The notes below the pieces were generated by a model that was not told the DNA's origin, did no database searches, and worked only from the letters and a program-made list of their open reading frames with translations. Below are positions 15,497 through 24,668 of a DNA stretch of 60,530 nt, one piece after another (position 1 is the stretch's first letter; each line of letters starts with the position of its first letter). This stretch comes from an uncultured Prevotellaceae bacterium (GTDB lineage Bacteria > Bacteroidota > Bacteroidia > Bacteroidales > Bacteroidaceae). The stretch spans positions 1-60,530 of the forward strand of contig ONCH01000011.1 of the NCBI GenBank assembly GCA_900316265.1, in the 5' to 3' direction. The position numbers and the translations under genes are program-made.

Positions 15497-16816
15497 TTAT
15501 GGCTGGATGAATGTCCAGCCATAATTATTCCATTCCATCAACCTGTTCCACTCGAAGTTGCAGGCACGCTGATTGTAGCAATGGTCACCTTGGTCATAGC
15601 CATCGCCCACCTTGGGTATGAACATGCTGACGCAACCATAAGGCAGCGTAGCATCGAAGGAATCGAAATCGCCTATCAGGTTATAAAAATTCGGGTAGTA
15701 ACCGCTTGAATTACGGTCTCCATCACAATCCGTCATCCACTTCATTGACATGCGATAGTGGGGAACAGCCTGTTTATAGACACGCTCCCACTGGTCGAAA
15801 GCAGCAGGGGCAATACGGTGGATGAAGGCGCGCATGTCGTACATCACAGGGAAGTCATATCCAAAATAATAGGCGATGCCACTCAGGTCGGGCGTCTCTG
15901 GGTACATAGGATAGCCACCCTCTGCCTGACTGACAGCGTCATGTGTAGCGGTGGCCAGCGCTTCGATATATGCCGTATTGATGGCGGCCAAGGGAACACT
16001 GTAGTGAGTATCTATCATGTAAGGCCACTTCATCCTCTCAGCAATACTCAAGACATAGTCGTTGGCATAGTAGTCATAATAGGTATCGACAATATTCTTG
16101 TAGAAGGTATCGCTGGTGTTAAACAGTTCCTTCATAAGCAGATGGTAAGGAGCACCAAAGCCTGGTATCTCGGCAGGCGAACCTATCAGATATTCCGTAC
16201 GGTTGCGCAGTGCATAGGCCACCTCGGCACATGCCATGTTACAGCAGTCGGCAAAGATAAACTTCATCTTCGGCAGTCCGTCAAGAGCAGTAACCATCTG
16301 CGTGATATTCATCCACTTGCCGTTACTACTGTCGTAGCCGTAAGCCCGACGTGAAGGCTCACTGGCTACAGAGTCGTTGGTAACAGCCCACCCTGTTCCG
16401 TGTCCCCACAGCACCAAGGCATATTCCTTAGCAGGACACAGCTCCATCATCTTCTCTATAGCTTCACGAAACGTCGCAGGGTCAGAGTCGTAGCGTGATG
16501 AGGTGTATTGGTAGAGAACCTGCATAGGGGTATTCTTATCGTTTGTCAGCTTGGCAATATAGGGATTACTCGTAAGCTTGTCCACAAACAACACTACCGT
16601 ACTATTGGCAGGAACTTCAACCATGCCCTCCTCCATCTCGCTGATATCATTACTCGCCGCAATAGCCAAATTGTTCTTTGCCGCCATATAAACCATCACG
16701 GTGCGCTGGCTGGGAAGCGAGGGCTCCCAGTCGTCGCTATCATCGTCTTTCTCGCAGGACGTCAACACCACTGTAGTCATCATGGCAATCGCCACCATCA
16801 TCAGCATCTTCTTCAT
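15497..16816 (-). CDS. Clostripain-family (C11) cysteine peptidase lipoprotein
   Basis: This 439-residue lipoprotein has a signal ending VVLTSC, so it is probably anchored in the outer or inner membrane. The C11 dyad is visible: His in LWGHGTGW (about residue 145) and Cys in FADCCNMACAEV (about residue 195). Clostripain-type enzymes cut after Arg or Lys. The start is set at MKKMLMMVA (16816); the ATG six codons upstream would lie almost at the transcription start, since the -7 box TAATTTTG is at 16843-16850. Confidence 0.85.
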   Translation of the reverse strand: MKKMLMMVAIAMMTTVVLTSCEKDDDSDDWEPSLPSQRTVMVYMAAKNNLAIAASNDISEMEEGMVEVPANSTVVLFVDKLTSNPYIAKLTNDKNTPMQVLYQYTSSRYDSDPATFREAIEKMMELCPAKEYALVLWGHGTGWAVTNDSVASEPSRRAYGYDSSNGKWMNITQMVTALDGLPKMKFIFADCCNMACAEVAYALRNRTEYLIGSPAEIPGFGAPYHLLMKELFNTSDTFYKNIVDTYYDYYANDYVLSIAERMKWPYMIDTHYSVPLAAINTAYIEALATATHDAVSQAEGGYPMYPETPDLSGIAYYFGYDFPVMYDMRAFIHRIAPAAFDQWERVYKQAVPHYRMSMKWMTDCDGDRNSSGYYPNFYNLIGDFDSFDATLPYGCVSMFIPKVGDGYDQGDHCYNQRACNFEWNRLMEWNNYGWTFIQP

Positions 16817-16942
16817 AAAGCTTGCATTTTCCATTCAGCTTGCAAAATTACTACTTTTTCTGAAATAATTCATTATTCATAACCCTTTAATTCATTTTTA
16901 TTAGTATCTTTGCATCCGAATCCGAGATGTAGAAAAATCACA
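16817..16942. promoter_or_regulatory. Divergent promoter region with AT-rich cassette
   Basis: The minus-strand -7 box TAATTTTG (16843-16850) and plus-strand TATCTTTG (16905-16912) face away from each other. AATAATTCATTATTCATAA lies between them, a diverged form of the cassette in five other divergent regions. Confidence 0.7.
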
Positions 16943-18157
16943 ATGATAGGAAAAATGATTATTTGCTGCCTGCTATTCTCTTTGAATGCAGCAGCACAGA
17001 AACAAAATATAGACAGCGTAAGTACACAGGGAAGCAAGTCAAGCCTGATGGACAAGCTTCGTCAGGTACAACAATATCTGGACGATAAAGCTAAGAAGAA
17101 GGTAGATCCACACTACATCGAAGTACCTGAAAAGCCCTGGAGGGTGATACTCCGATATAAAGAGAACATGGTAGATGTGGACTACAGCCAGAGTATTGAC
17201 ATCCCCGCAGGCAATGAACATTCAGACTGGAATCTGCGCTTTGAGCCTCCTGTGGCTTCTTCCGTCGGCTTCTGGGTGGGCTATCGTGGAACGGGATTTT
17301 CCTATTCCAAGTCACTCACCAAGAACGCTGGCCGCTATTACTCTTTCAGCTCTACGGGAGCCAAGTACGGAATCAACTTCCGCCTGAGACGCTTCAACAC
17401 AGAAGACGCCAAGTTCAGTTCAACAGACCGCAATCTAGAGACAGGTGTCGAAACGGAATCTGATACTGCCTTCAGCATGCCGTCGCCTGTATGGATACGT
17501 TCCGTCTATATCAACGGATACTACGTGTTCAACGGGCATCGCTACTCACAGGCTGCTGCCTACAACCAGTCGGTCATCCAGCGCCGCTCCGCAGGCTCTT
17601 TCCTATTAGGAGCCACATGGTACCAGTCGTCGTTCGACTATTCAGACATCAAGAATGCCGTCTTTATGATTATCGGCCACGGCATCTACCGCGCCAAAGT
17701 ACACCAGGCCAACATCGGTGTCGGCTACGGCTACAACTGGGTACCACTGCGCGGTCTTGTTGTCAACGTGATGGCCATGCCTACCATCAGCGTCTATAAC
17801 CGTGTGAAAGCCTACAAATACGAAACCAACTACGATCTGTCTCCCAAAGAGCCTGTCGATAACTACGGAGACTGGAACAGGGAGACAAGGAGATGGGCCA
17901 ACGGTAAAACGCACAAGCCCCTTCTGATGATTACGCAGGGCTCGGACATTCAGCTTGACTACTGGGATATAGAGCCTGAGGTGGACTACAGCATGTTCCG
18001 GCTAAACCTTGACCTGCGTCTCGGCATAGCCTATAACTGGAGAAACTGCTTTATTGGCGCTCAGGCACAATACAACAATTTCAACTATAAGAATGATCAC
18101 TGCAAAGTGAACATCTACGATGCCTACGCCCGCGTGTCATTTGGCGTGAGACTGTAG
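16943..18157 (+). CDS. DUF4421 family protein, probable outer-membrane barrel
   Basis: This 404-residue exported protein starts at MIGKMIICC (16943) with a signal peptide ending LNAAA-Q. The body has many alternating aromatic/polar strands (VGFWVGYRGTGFSYSKSL, GINFRLRRF, NIGVGYGYNW) and ends in a strand (AYARVSFGVRL). This matches DUF4421, a Bacteroidota family thought to be outer-membrane beta-barrels of unknown role. It stands alone, convergent with the mannanase downstream. Confidence 0.8.
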   Translation: MIGKMIICCLLFSLNAAAQKQNIDSVSTQGSKSSLMDKLRQVQQYLDDKAKKKVDPHYIEVPEKPWRVILRYKENMVDVDYSQSIDIPAGNEHSDWNLRFEPPVASSVGFWVGYRGTGFSYSKSLTKNAGRYYSFSSTGAKYGINFRLRRFNTEDAKFSSTDRNLETGVETESDTAFSMPSPVWIRSVYINGYYVFNGHRYSQAAAYNQSVIQRRSAGSFLLGATWYQSSFDYSDIKNAVFMIIGHGIYRAKVHQANIGVGYGYNWVPLRGLVVNVMAMPTISVYNRVKAYKYETNYDLSPKEPVDNYGDWNRETRRWANGKTHKPLLMITQGSDIQLDYWDIEPEVDYSMFRLNLDLRLGIAYNWRNCFIGAQAQYNNFNYKNDHCKVNIYDAYARVSFGVRL

Positions 18158-18172
18158 AAGAGAATGTAAGAG

Positions 18173-19474
18173 TTAGAGGTTAGCAATAACTTTCTGCATG
18201 CGCTCCACCTGCTGGCGGACAATAGCCAGTGTGGTGGTGTCAGATGCGAATACGGAGTTCAGGCCTTGTGCCTCCTGTGCGGGGTCTCCTGTATAGTCAT
18301 CACCCACTTGCCACTGCTCGTGCTTAGGCTGAGCCATACCGCCCCAGCCCCAGAAATTACATCCGGCAAAGATGCCACCGGTCTCGGCATTCTCAGCCAC
18401 GAAGGAGAATACGAAACGGTAATAGCCGTCGCGACCTTCAGTGGTACTGCTAGGCGAGAAGGAGAAACCATCGCGAGGATAGCCAAATTCTTCCATCACA
18501 AGTGGTTTGCGCAGACGGTGACAGATAGTCAGGTGACGGTCTAGATAGTCCTTGGTATTGTCGCAGGCTCTTGGCAGGTTCTCCACCAGCGAGTCGGGCT
18601 TAGCCCAGCCCCAGTTGTAGGGCCAAAGGTGGACATTGCAGTAGTCCACATTCTTGTTGCTGCAGATGCGCTCATAACAGTCGTAGTCGTTCTCACAGCC
18701 CCACGAACCCTCGCTACCAATAGAGATAAGGTGGTTCTTATCCAATGCACGGATAACATCCGATGCTTCACCAAGCCATTTCTCGAAGTCAGGTAACGCC
18801 TCCTTGGAAAAGGCGCGCGGCTCGTTACCTATCTGCCACGACATGATGGTGGGGTCGTCAACGTACTTCACACCCGTGTAGCGATTGGTACGCGAGACAA
18901 TATAGCGAATGTGATCATAGAACAGTGCATGCGCTTTGGTGTTCGAGGCAAACTTGCTCATCGCCTCCATGAAAGCAGGGTATCCCACATCGTCTGGACG
19001 CGGCTGCTTACCCTCACCGGCATGCTCCAGATAGAAGCCGTAGCCCCCACTCCACTCCCACGAGTTGTTCAGATAGAGCACTGCTACCATGTGGCGCTTG
19101 CCCATCTCCATGAGCAGGTAGTCAAGACCAGCGAGGATGGTATCGTTGTAAACACCTGGTTCAATCTGCAACGTTGGTTCCACCTTGGTCTTCACGCCAC
19201 GCTCACCATCGGCCCCCACAAGGATGCGTAGGTTGTCGATGCCCATACGCTTCATCGCATCGAGCTCGGTAGCCAGGCGCTCGCGGTTGCCACCCTGTCC
19301 CTCAGAGGCAAGGATAGCACCATACCAGAAATTAGTGCCTACATAATAATAAGGTTTACCGTCGCGAATGAAGTGACCATCAACAACATGAACAAACGGA
19401 TTATCGTCGGTCTGCTGCTTGTTGCAGGCTATCATCGACAGGGCCACAATGGCCAGGAATAACAATTTCTTCAT
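18173..19474 (-). CDS. GH5 family mannan endo-1,4-beta-mannosidase, lipoprotein
   Basis: This 433-residue lipoprotein (signal ending LSMIAC) has a GH5_7-type barrel. The acid/base Glu is in WQIGNEPRA (about residue 218) and the nucleophile Glu in VMEEFGYP (about residue 322). FWGWGG near the end suits a sugar-binding aromatic patch. GH5_7 enzymes cleave beta-mannan backbones. The lipid anchor suggests action at the cell surface or in the periplasm. The gene overlaps the kinase upstream by 4 nt, so the two are co-translated; hydrolysis followed by sugar phosphorylation is a reasonable inference. Confidence 0.87.
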   Translation of the reverse strand: MKKLLFLAIVALSMIACNKQQTDDNPFVHVVDGHFIRDGKPYYYVGTNFWYGAILASEGQGGNRERLATELDAMKRMGIDNLRILVGADGERGVKTKVEPTLQIEPGVYNDTILAGLDYLLMEMGKRHMVAVLYLNNSWEWSGGYGFYLEHAGEGKQPRPDDVGYPAFMEAMSKFASNTKAHALFYDHIRYIVSRTNRYTGVKYVDDPTIMSWQIGNEPRAFSKEALPDFEKWLGEASDVIRALDKNHLISIGSEGSWGCENDYDCYERICSNKNVDYCNVHLWPYNWGWAKPDSLVENLPRACDNTKDYLDRHLTICHRLRKPLVMEEFGYPRDGFSFSPSSTTEGRDGYYRFVFSFVAENAETGGIFAGCNFWGWGGMAQPKHEQWQVGDDYTGDPAQEAQGLNSVFASDTTTLAIVRQQVERMQKVIANL

Positions 19475-20385
19475 AATGTCTGTGCTGGTGTTCCGTGATA
19501 AGTGATAAGACCCTCAATGGGACTCTGCAGGATATTACCCACTGTGAAGCCCTCAGCATGAGCAGCCTCCTTCAGCTGGTCGAGATAGTGGTGAGCCATA
19601 GAACCCACGAAATGCACAGGCAGGTCGGGACGGTTGTAAGGCACGATATTCTTGCGGAAGAAGTCACGAAAGTTATCAATCACCAACTGCTTGATATAAG
19701 GATTGGCGATATGCTCCAGGATGAATGGCGACAGAGAGGCCAGCCAGCGGTTGACCATCGACTCACGATACACTTTCTGGATAATATCTTTCTGTTCCCA
19801 CTTGTTAACTTTCAGGAACTCGTCGCGCACATCAGCCAGAGCAGGATTCTTGAAGATAGCGTTTAGGAACAGACGTCCCAATACAGAGCCACTACCCTCG
19901 TCGCCAAGGATATAGCCCAGTGCAGGCGTATTTTGCACGATATGCTCACCGTCATACAGACAACTGTTTGCACCCGTGCCGAGAATACAGGCCATACCTG
20001 CCTCGTGGCCACACAGCGCACGGGCAGCAGCCATCAGGTCGCTATGTACCTCGACGGTCTTGGGCGACAGTTCCTCATTCAGCAGCTGAATCATCATAGG
20101 CACGTGAGCTGGTGTACAGCCACTGCCATAGAAAAAGAGGTGCAGGTTCTGCAACAACGGACTTTCCAACACACCCGACGCAATGAGTTTAGCACGAGGA
20201 AAGCTCGATAGCTGCGGCAACAATTCGCGCTCAATGATGTCGCGAATATCACCTGCCGTCTGGTGAATGGGGGTGATGCCCTGGGTTCGGAACGTAGCGA
20301 TTTCCTCGCTCTTCAACAAAGGATTAGTAGAGTGTAGGAGCGTCCAGTCTGTCTTGGTGCTTCCACTGTCAGCAATTAGTATCAT
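19471..20385 (-). CDS. BadF/BadG-type sugar kinase, N-acetylglucosamine kinase-like
   Basis: This 304-residue cytoplasmic kinase of the actin-like ATPase fold has the phosphate-1 motif DSGSTKTDW at residues 6-14, the adenosine-side GTGANSCLYDG and GYILGDEGSG. This is the eukaryote-like GlcNAc kinase family common in Bacteroidota. The true sugar is uncertain; pairing with a mannanase may mean a manno-sugar or cell-wall amino sugar. It is the first gene of a two-gene operon, with a minus-strand -7 box at 20410-20417. Confidence 0.8.
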   Translation of the reverse strand: MILIADSGSTKTDWTLLHSTNPLLKSEEIATFRTQGITPIHQTAGDIRDIIERELLPQLSSFPRAKLIASGVLESPLLQNLHLFFYGSGCTPAHVPMMIQLLNEELSPKTVEVHSDLMAAARALCGHEAGMACILGTGANSCLYDGEHIVQNTPALGYILGDEGSGSVLGRLFLNAIFKNPALADVRDEFLKVNKWEQKDIIQKVYRESMVNRWLASLSPFILEHIANPYIKQLVIDNFRDFFRKNIVPYNRPDLPVHFVGSMAHHYLDQLKEAAHAEGFTVGNILQSPIEGLITYHGTPAQTL

Positions 20386-20495
20386 ATTGGTTTACGTTTT
20401 ATTTTGCCACAAAATTACAAAATAATTTATAATGCATAATGCATAATTCATATTTTTTTTTTAATTTTGCACGAAAAATTAGAGAAATAGGCGGA
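20386..20495. promoter_or_regulatory. Divergent promoter region with AATGCATAATGCATAATTC cassette
   Basis: Minus -7 TAATTTTG (20410-20417) and plus -7 TAATTTTG (20462-20469) bracket AT-rich palindromic words (TAATGCATAATGCATAATTC). No TTTG was seen at the usual -33 distance, so the cassette occupies that zone. Confidence 0.75.
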
Positions 20496-22820
20496 ATGAA
20501 GAGGATATTAACCATATTGTTGGTGCTGCTCACCACGATGAGTGCACAAGCAGTGCTGAAAGAGAAAGACCTGCAGCAGACGTTGCAGATATTGCGCACG
20601 GAGCTGACTATGCACCACCGTGAACTGTCACAGCAGATAGAGATGAACCGCAAGCAGAGTGACCAGGTTCGTCAGCGACTGATGGAAACCATGCAGCGCT
20701 CGAACCAGAACTCGCTGATGCTTTATTCCCAGAAGTTGGACTACGTCTTCGACCTGACCTATGCCTGCCATGAGGCTACTGAGCAGTATCACGACTTCCG
20801 TCGCCAGCAGCTGCCCTTCCAGATGTTCATGGAGAAAACTGACTCGGAAATAGCACGCTACGACTCACTCATCACCTCACTGAAGTCGATGCCCATCACG
20901 TTGCTTGACGACAAGGGCAAGACTGACCGTAACGTCTGTATGACGCTGGCCACCAATATCCGCAACTCACTGGAAGAGAATCGTAGCACGCTGCAAGACT
21001 ACATCCGCTACTACGACATGACGGAAAAGCGCTTGAGCAACCTGAACGACTATGCCCATAAGCGCTATTACGACATACAGACCAACATCTTCAAGAATGG
21101 TGGCGACAGCTACTTCACCATCATCAAGAATTGGAACCGCTACTGGCGGACCATGGAGCGCACGGTAGAGAAGAAATATCGGCCCAATGCCCATTCACAG
21201 TGGGACAGCCGCTGGATTTTCGGTCTGCTCATCTCTACCATTTTCTATGCCATCATTGCTACGCTGCTCAACTTCCTGGCTATCCGTTACATAGTGCCCA
21301 AGCGCTTCCGTACTGAGGAGTTCATGAAGAAGCGTACCTGTATCACGATGGCAACGACGACCATTACCTTTGCCCTCATTCTGGGTATCACGCTGGCATT
21401 GACCGACCAGAACTTCTTCATCATGGCCGCCAACCTGCTGGTAGAATATGCATGGCTGTTGGGCGTCATCCTGATATCCCTGCTGCTACGCGTGACGGGC
21501 AACCAAATCAAGAGTGCTTTCCGCATTTACACTCCCCTACTCTTCGTAGGTTTCTTGGTTATCGCCATCCGTATCATGTTGATACCGAATGAGTTGGTCA
21601 ACATCACCTTCCCGCCTATCCTGCTCATCTGTGCGCTGTGGCAGTGGAACGTAATACGTCGCCACAATAAGAACGTGCCCCGCTGGGATATGTTCTATAC
21701 CTATATCTCATTGACCGTCTTCCTTGCCAGTGTCGTGTGCTCATGGGTAGGCTACACATTGCTGGCAGTACAGATACTGATATGGTGGATTATGCAGCTG
21801 ACCTGTATTCTCACCATCACCTGCGTCAGCCAATATATGAAACTCTATGGCCTACGCCATCACTTTGCCGAGCGCCCTGTAACTCAGACCTGGGCCTACG
21901 ACCTTTCTAGCGAGGTACTGTTGCCAGTCATGGGTGTCTGCTCAGTGATGATAAGCGTCTATTGGGCTGCCGACGTCTTCAACCTCAGTGACCTCTGTTG
22001 GAAGGCTTTCAAATACTACTTTATAGATTTGAAGAACCTGAAGTTAAGCATTCTGACGCTGGCTATGGTTATCACCATGTGGTTCCTCTTCAAATACATT
22101 AACCGCACCGTTTTGCAGCTGATGCGCATGCACTTCCAGACCAAAGACCCAGACACGGCAGCCAGTCGCGAGGTGATGGGCAAGAACGTGCTGCAAGTAA
22201 TAGTTTGGGGCTCATGGTTCCTGATTTCCATGACCATTCTCAATGTCTCTATGGAGTGGTTACTGGTAATCACAGGTGGTTTGTCAACAGGTATCGGTTT
22301 CGCTTCGAAAGACATCATCGAGAACATCTACTATGGCATCTCACTTATGACTGGCCGCATTAAGGTGGGCGACCTAATACAGATTGACGACACCACAGGT
22401 CGCGTGACCAGCATCAACTACACTTCAACGGTTATTGAGGCCCTAACAGGTGAGGTAATCACTTTCCAGAATGCACAATTGTTCTCGAAGAACTATAAGA
22501 ACCTGACACGCAACCACGGCTATGTACTGCAAGTTATTCCATTCGGTGTGGCCTATGGTTCCAACATTGCACAGGTCAAGCGACTGATTGAAGATACCAT
22601 CAACGATCTCCATCTGGACGGCACCGACTCCACGAAAGACGTCTTTACCCGTGTCTCTGAGCTGGGCGACAGCAGTGTCAACTTCAAACTGTATGTATGG
22701 ACAGAGCCGCTGATGCGTAACACGGTTAACAGTCAGGTACTTACTACCATCTACGACACCCTGAACGAGAACAACATCGAGATTCCGTTCCCTCAGCAGG
22801 ATGTGCATATCAAGAATTGA
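20496..22820 (+). CDS. MscS-family mechanosensitive channel (MscK/MscM-like)
   Basis: This 774-residue membrane protein starts at MKRILTILL (20496). A signal peptide is followed by a long coiled periplasmic region (residues about 25-240, e.g. QTLQILRTELTMHHRELSQQ). Many transmembrane helices follow, then the MscS core: pore helix GGLSTGIGFASKDIIENIYYG and beta domain GDLIQIDDTTGRVTSINY. Such channels open on membrane tension during osmotic downshock. The length and periplasmic domain resemble the large MscK/MscM type rather than small MscS. Confidence 0.9.
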   Translation: MKRILTILLVLLTTMSAQAVLKEKDLQQTLQILRTELTMHHRELSQQIEMNRKQSDQVRQRLMETMQRSNQNSLMLYSQKLDYVFDLTYACHEATEQYHDFRRQQLPFQMFMEKTDSEIARYDSLITSLKSMPITLLDDKGKTDRNVCMTLATNIRNSLEENRSTLQDYIRYYDMTEKRLSNLNDYAHKRYYDIQTNIFKNGGDSYFTIIKNWNRYWRTMERTVEKKYRPNAHSQWDSRWIFGLLISTIFYAIIATLLNFLAIRYIVPKRFRTEEFMKKRTCITMATTTITFALILGITLALTDQNFFIMAANLLVEYAWLLGVILISLLLRVTGNQIKSAFRIYTPLLFVGFLVIAIRIMLIPNELVNITFPPILLICALWQWNVIRRHNKNVPRWDMFYTYISLTVFLASVVCSWVGYTLLAVQILIWWIMQLTCILTITCVSQYMKLYGLRHHFAERPVTQTWAYDLSSEVLLPVMGVCSVMISVYWAADVFNLSDLCWKAFKYYFIDLKNLKLSILTLAMVITMWFLFKYINRTVLQLMRMHFQTKDPDTAASREVMGKNVLQVIVWGSWFLISMTILNVSMEWLLVITGGLSTGIGFASKDIIENIYYGISLMTGRIKVGDLIQIDDTTGRVTSINYTSTVIEALTGEVITFQNAQLFSKNYKNLTRNHGYVLQVIPFGVAYGSNIAQVKRLIEDTINDLHLDGTDSTKDVFTRVSELGDSSVNFKLYVWTEPLMRNTVNSQVLTTIYDTLNENNIEIPFPQQDVHIKN

Positions 22821-22848
22821 GAATTATATCATAATGCTGCAAAAGCCA

Positions 22849-22949
22849 GCCTAATAAGCACTCGTTATTAGACTAGTACAGAGCTGTATTAGGCTAATAA
22901 ATACTCGTTACTAGACTAGTACAGAGCCGAATCAGGCTAATAAATAAAG
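22849..22949. repeat. 43-bp tandem repeat, 2.3 copies, after the MscS gene
   Basis: Units start at 22849, 22892 and 22935 (partial). Each begins GSCTAATAA and contains ACTCGTTA and TAGACTAGTACAGAGC. They lie between the MscS stop and the bidirectional terminator. Confidence 0.9.
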
Positions 22950-22976
22950 ATTCATGGAGTTTTCATGAAACAAAAT

Positions 22977-23010
22977 AATAAGGTGAGCCTTGCGACTCAC
23001 CTTATTTATT
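22977..23010. terminator. Bidirectional terminator between MscS and the barrel gene
   Basis: AATAAGGTGAG (22977-22987) and CTCACCTTATT (22996-23006) form a perfect 11-bp stem, with T-rich DNA on both sides for both convergent genes. Confidence 0.9.
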
Positions 23011-23034
23011 TTGTTATAAACTAAACTCTCCGAA

Positions 23035-23649
23035 TTAGAAGTTGTAGTAAACACCGAAGGTCAGAGAACCCAGAGTGAAACCACCGGTAGAGAGACCAGC
23101 GTTGATGCTAGATGGAGCATCGGGAGCACCATCAACGTCAGGAATTGCCTGCTTGCTGTAACCGAAGGTGAACATATCGTTCAGATGAGCAACGATGCTC
23201 CAAGTCTCGTTAACATTGTAAGCAATACCAGGAGATACGAACAAACCGAAATCCATAGCAGCCTTCATATCCTTCTGAGACTGTGTTGCAAAGTTCAGAC
23301 CACCATCAACAAATACGTTGAACTTACCAGCGGTGAAGCACTGATAACGGAGGTAAGGCTTAATAGCGAAAATAGTTACCTTGGCCTCAGTAGAAGTAGT
23401 GGGATTTGCAGTAGTGTTCTCAGTCTTGTTATTGGTGTAACCAAAACCAAGAGCGATACCAACACCCAGCTTGTCGTCCAGCTTGTAACCGAACTCAGGA
23501 GCAATAGAGAAACCTGTTCTTGTTACCTCAGCAGCAGGATTTGTCTTGTTTGTGCTGTTAACAAAACCGAGGTTACCACCAATGTAACCCTGAGCGTTCA
23601 TTGTAGCTGCTACTGCGACTGCAGCCAGAGTCATCATAATCTTCTTCAT
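23035..23649 (-). CDS. Outer-membrane beta-barrel protein (porin-like family)
   Basis: This 204-residue exported protein has a signal peptide ending ATMNA-Q. The mature part is a series of alternating strands (GYIGGNLGFVN, GVGIALGFGYTNN, FNVFVDGGLNF, GSLTFGVYYNF) and ends in Phe, a typical insertion signal for outer-membrane barrels. Size fits an eight-strand barrel. A minus-strand -7 box TAACTTTG lies about 90 bp upstream. No specific function can be given. Confidence 0.85.
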   Translation of the reverse strand: MKKIMMTLAAVAVAATMNAQGYIGGNLGFVNSTNKTNPAAEVTRTGFSIAPEFGYKLDDKLGVGIALGFGYTNNKTENTTANPTTSTEAKVTIFAIKPYLRYQCFTAGKFNVFVDGGLNFATQSQKDMKAAMDFGLFVSPGIAYNVNETWSIVAHLNDMFTFGYSKQAIPDVDGAPDAPSSINAGLSTGGFTLGSLTFGVYYNF

Positions 23650-23839
23650 AGTTTTTTCTTTTAATAGATTAATGAATAAAATGCGTTCAATTTCAATGTT
23701 GTCTTAACGATTTTTTCGTTTTGACGGTGCAAAGTTAAGTAAAAAAACTATACGGCGTATCAAATTTTCCTAAAAAATTGCATTTTAAATAAAAAAAATT
23801 GACTAAAATCATGTAATAGGGGGGAAAAGTGCTAAAAAA

Positions 23840-23871
23840 TTTGCATTTTTGGTAACTTCTTTGTACCTTTG
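23840..23871 (+). promoter_or_regulatory. Promoter of the kdsA operon
   Basis: TTTG (23840-23843), 20-nt spacer, TACCTTTG (23864-23871), 27 nt before the kdsA start. Confidence 0.85.
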
Positions 23872-23897
23872 CGTGGTATTATGTAAACACAAGAGAC

Positions 23898-24662
23898 ATG
23901 AGAAAGACGTTTATTGCAGGCCCATGCGTCATAGAATCTGCCGAGTTATTAGACACGGTGGCTTCTAAGTTGGTGGAAATCAACAAGAAATTGGGTACTG
24001 ACATTATATTCAAGGCATCGTTTGACAAAGCGAACCGTACCTCACTGCGCTCGTTCCGTGGCCCAGGCATTGACAAAGGACTACAAATGCTGGGCGACGT
24101 GAAATCCAAATATGGTTTACGTATACTGACCGACATCCACGAAGCCTGGCAGGCAGAACCCGCTGGTCAGGTGTGTGACGTGCTGCAGATTCCCGCCTTT
24201 CTCTGCAGACAGACCGACTTACTGCTGGCCGCAGCCAAAACAGGCAAAACAGTAAACATCAAGAAAGCCCAGTTCCTGAGTGGTCAAGATATGAAGTACC
24301 CCGTAGAGAAAGCCCGTGACGGTGGCGCCAAGGAAGTATGGCTCACGGAGCGTGGCAACATGATGGGATACAACAATCTGGTAGTGGACTTCCGCAATAT
24401 TCCCGATATGCTGGAGATTACTGATACCGTCATCATGGACTGCACACACAGTGTACAACGTCCTGGTGGAGCTGACGGCAAGACTGGCGGTGACCGTCGC
24501 TTCGTGCCCCAGATGGCAATGGCCGCCAAGGCTTTCGGTGCTACAGGCTGGTTCTTTGAGGTACACCCCACCCCAGACCAAGGACTCAGCGATGCCGCCA
24601 ACATGCTGGAGCTGAATGCGCTTTGTGATTTAGTCGCAAAGCTATTGAAAAATGAAGACTAA
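23898..24662 (+). CDS. kdsA: 3-deoxy-8-phosphooctulonate synthase
   Basis: This 254-residue cytoplasmic enzyme condenses phosphoenolpyruvate with arabinose 5-phosphate to give KDO 8-phosphate for the lipopolysaccharide inner core. Visible family motifs are FKASFDKANR, SFRGPG, LQIPAFLCRQTDLL, NIKKAQFLS and GGDRRF. The Cys in AGPCVIES marks the metal-dependent class rather than the metal-free enterobacterial class, which has Asn there. It is first in an envelope operon: kdsD starts 6 nt after its stop. Confidence 0.95.
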   Translation: MRKTFIAGPCVIESAELLDTVASKLVEINKKLGTDIIFKASFDKANRTSLRSFRGPGIDKGLQMLGDVKSKYGLRILTDIHEAWQAEPAGQVCDVLQIPAFLCRQTDLLLAAAKTGKTVNIKKAQFLSGQDMKYPVEKARDGGAKEVWLTERGNMMGYNNLVVDFRNIPDMLEITDTVIMDCTHSVQRPGGADGKTGGDRRFVPQMAMAAKAFGATGWFFEVHPTPDQGLSDAANMLELNALCDLVAKLLKNED

Positions 24663-24668
24663 GAAGAG

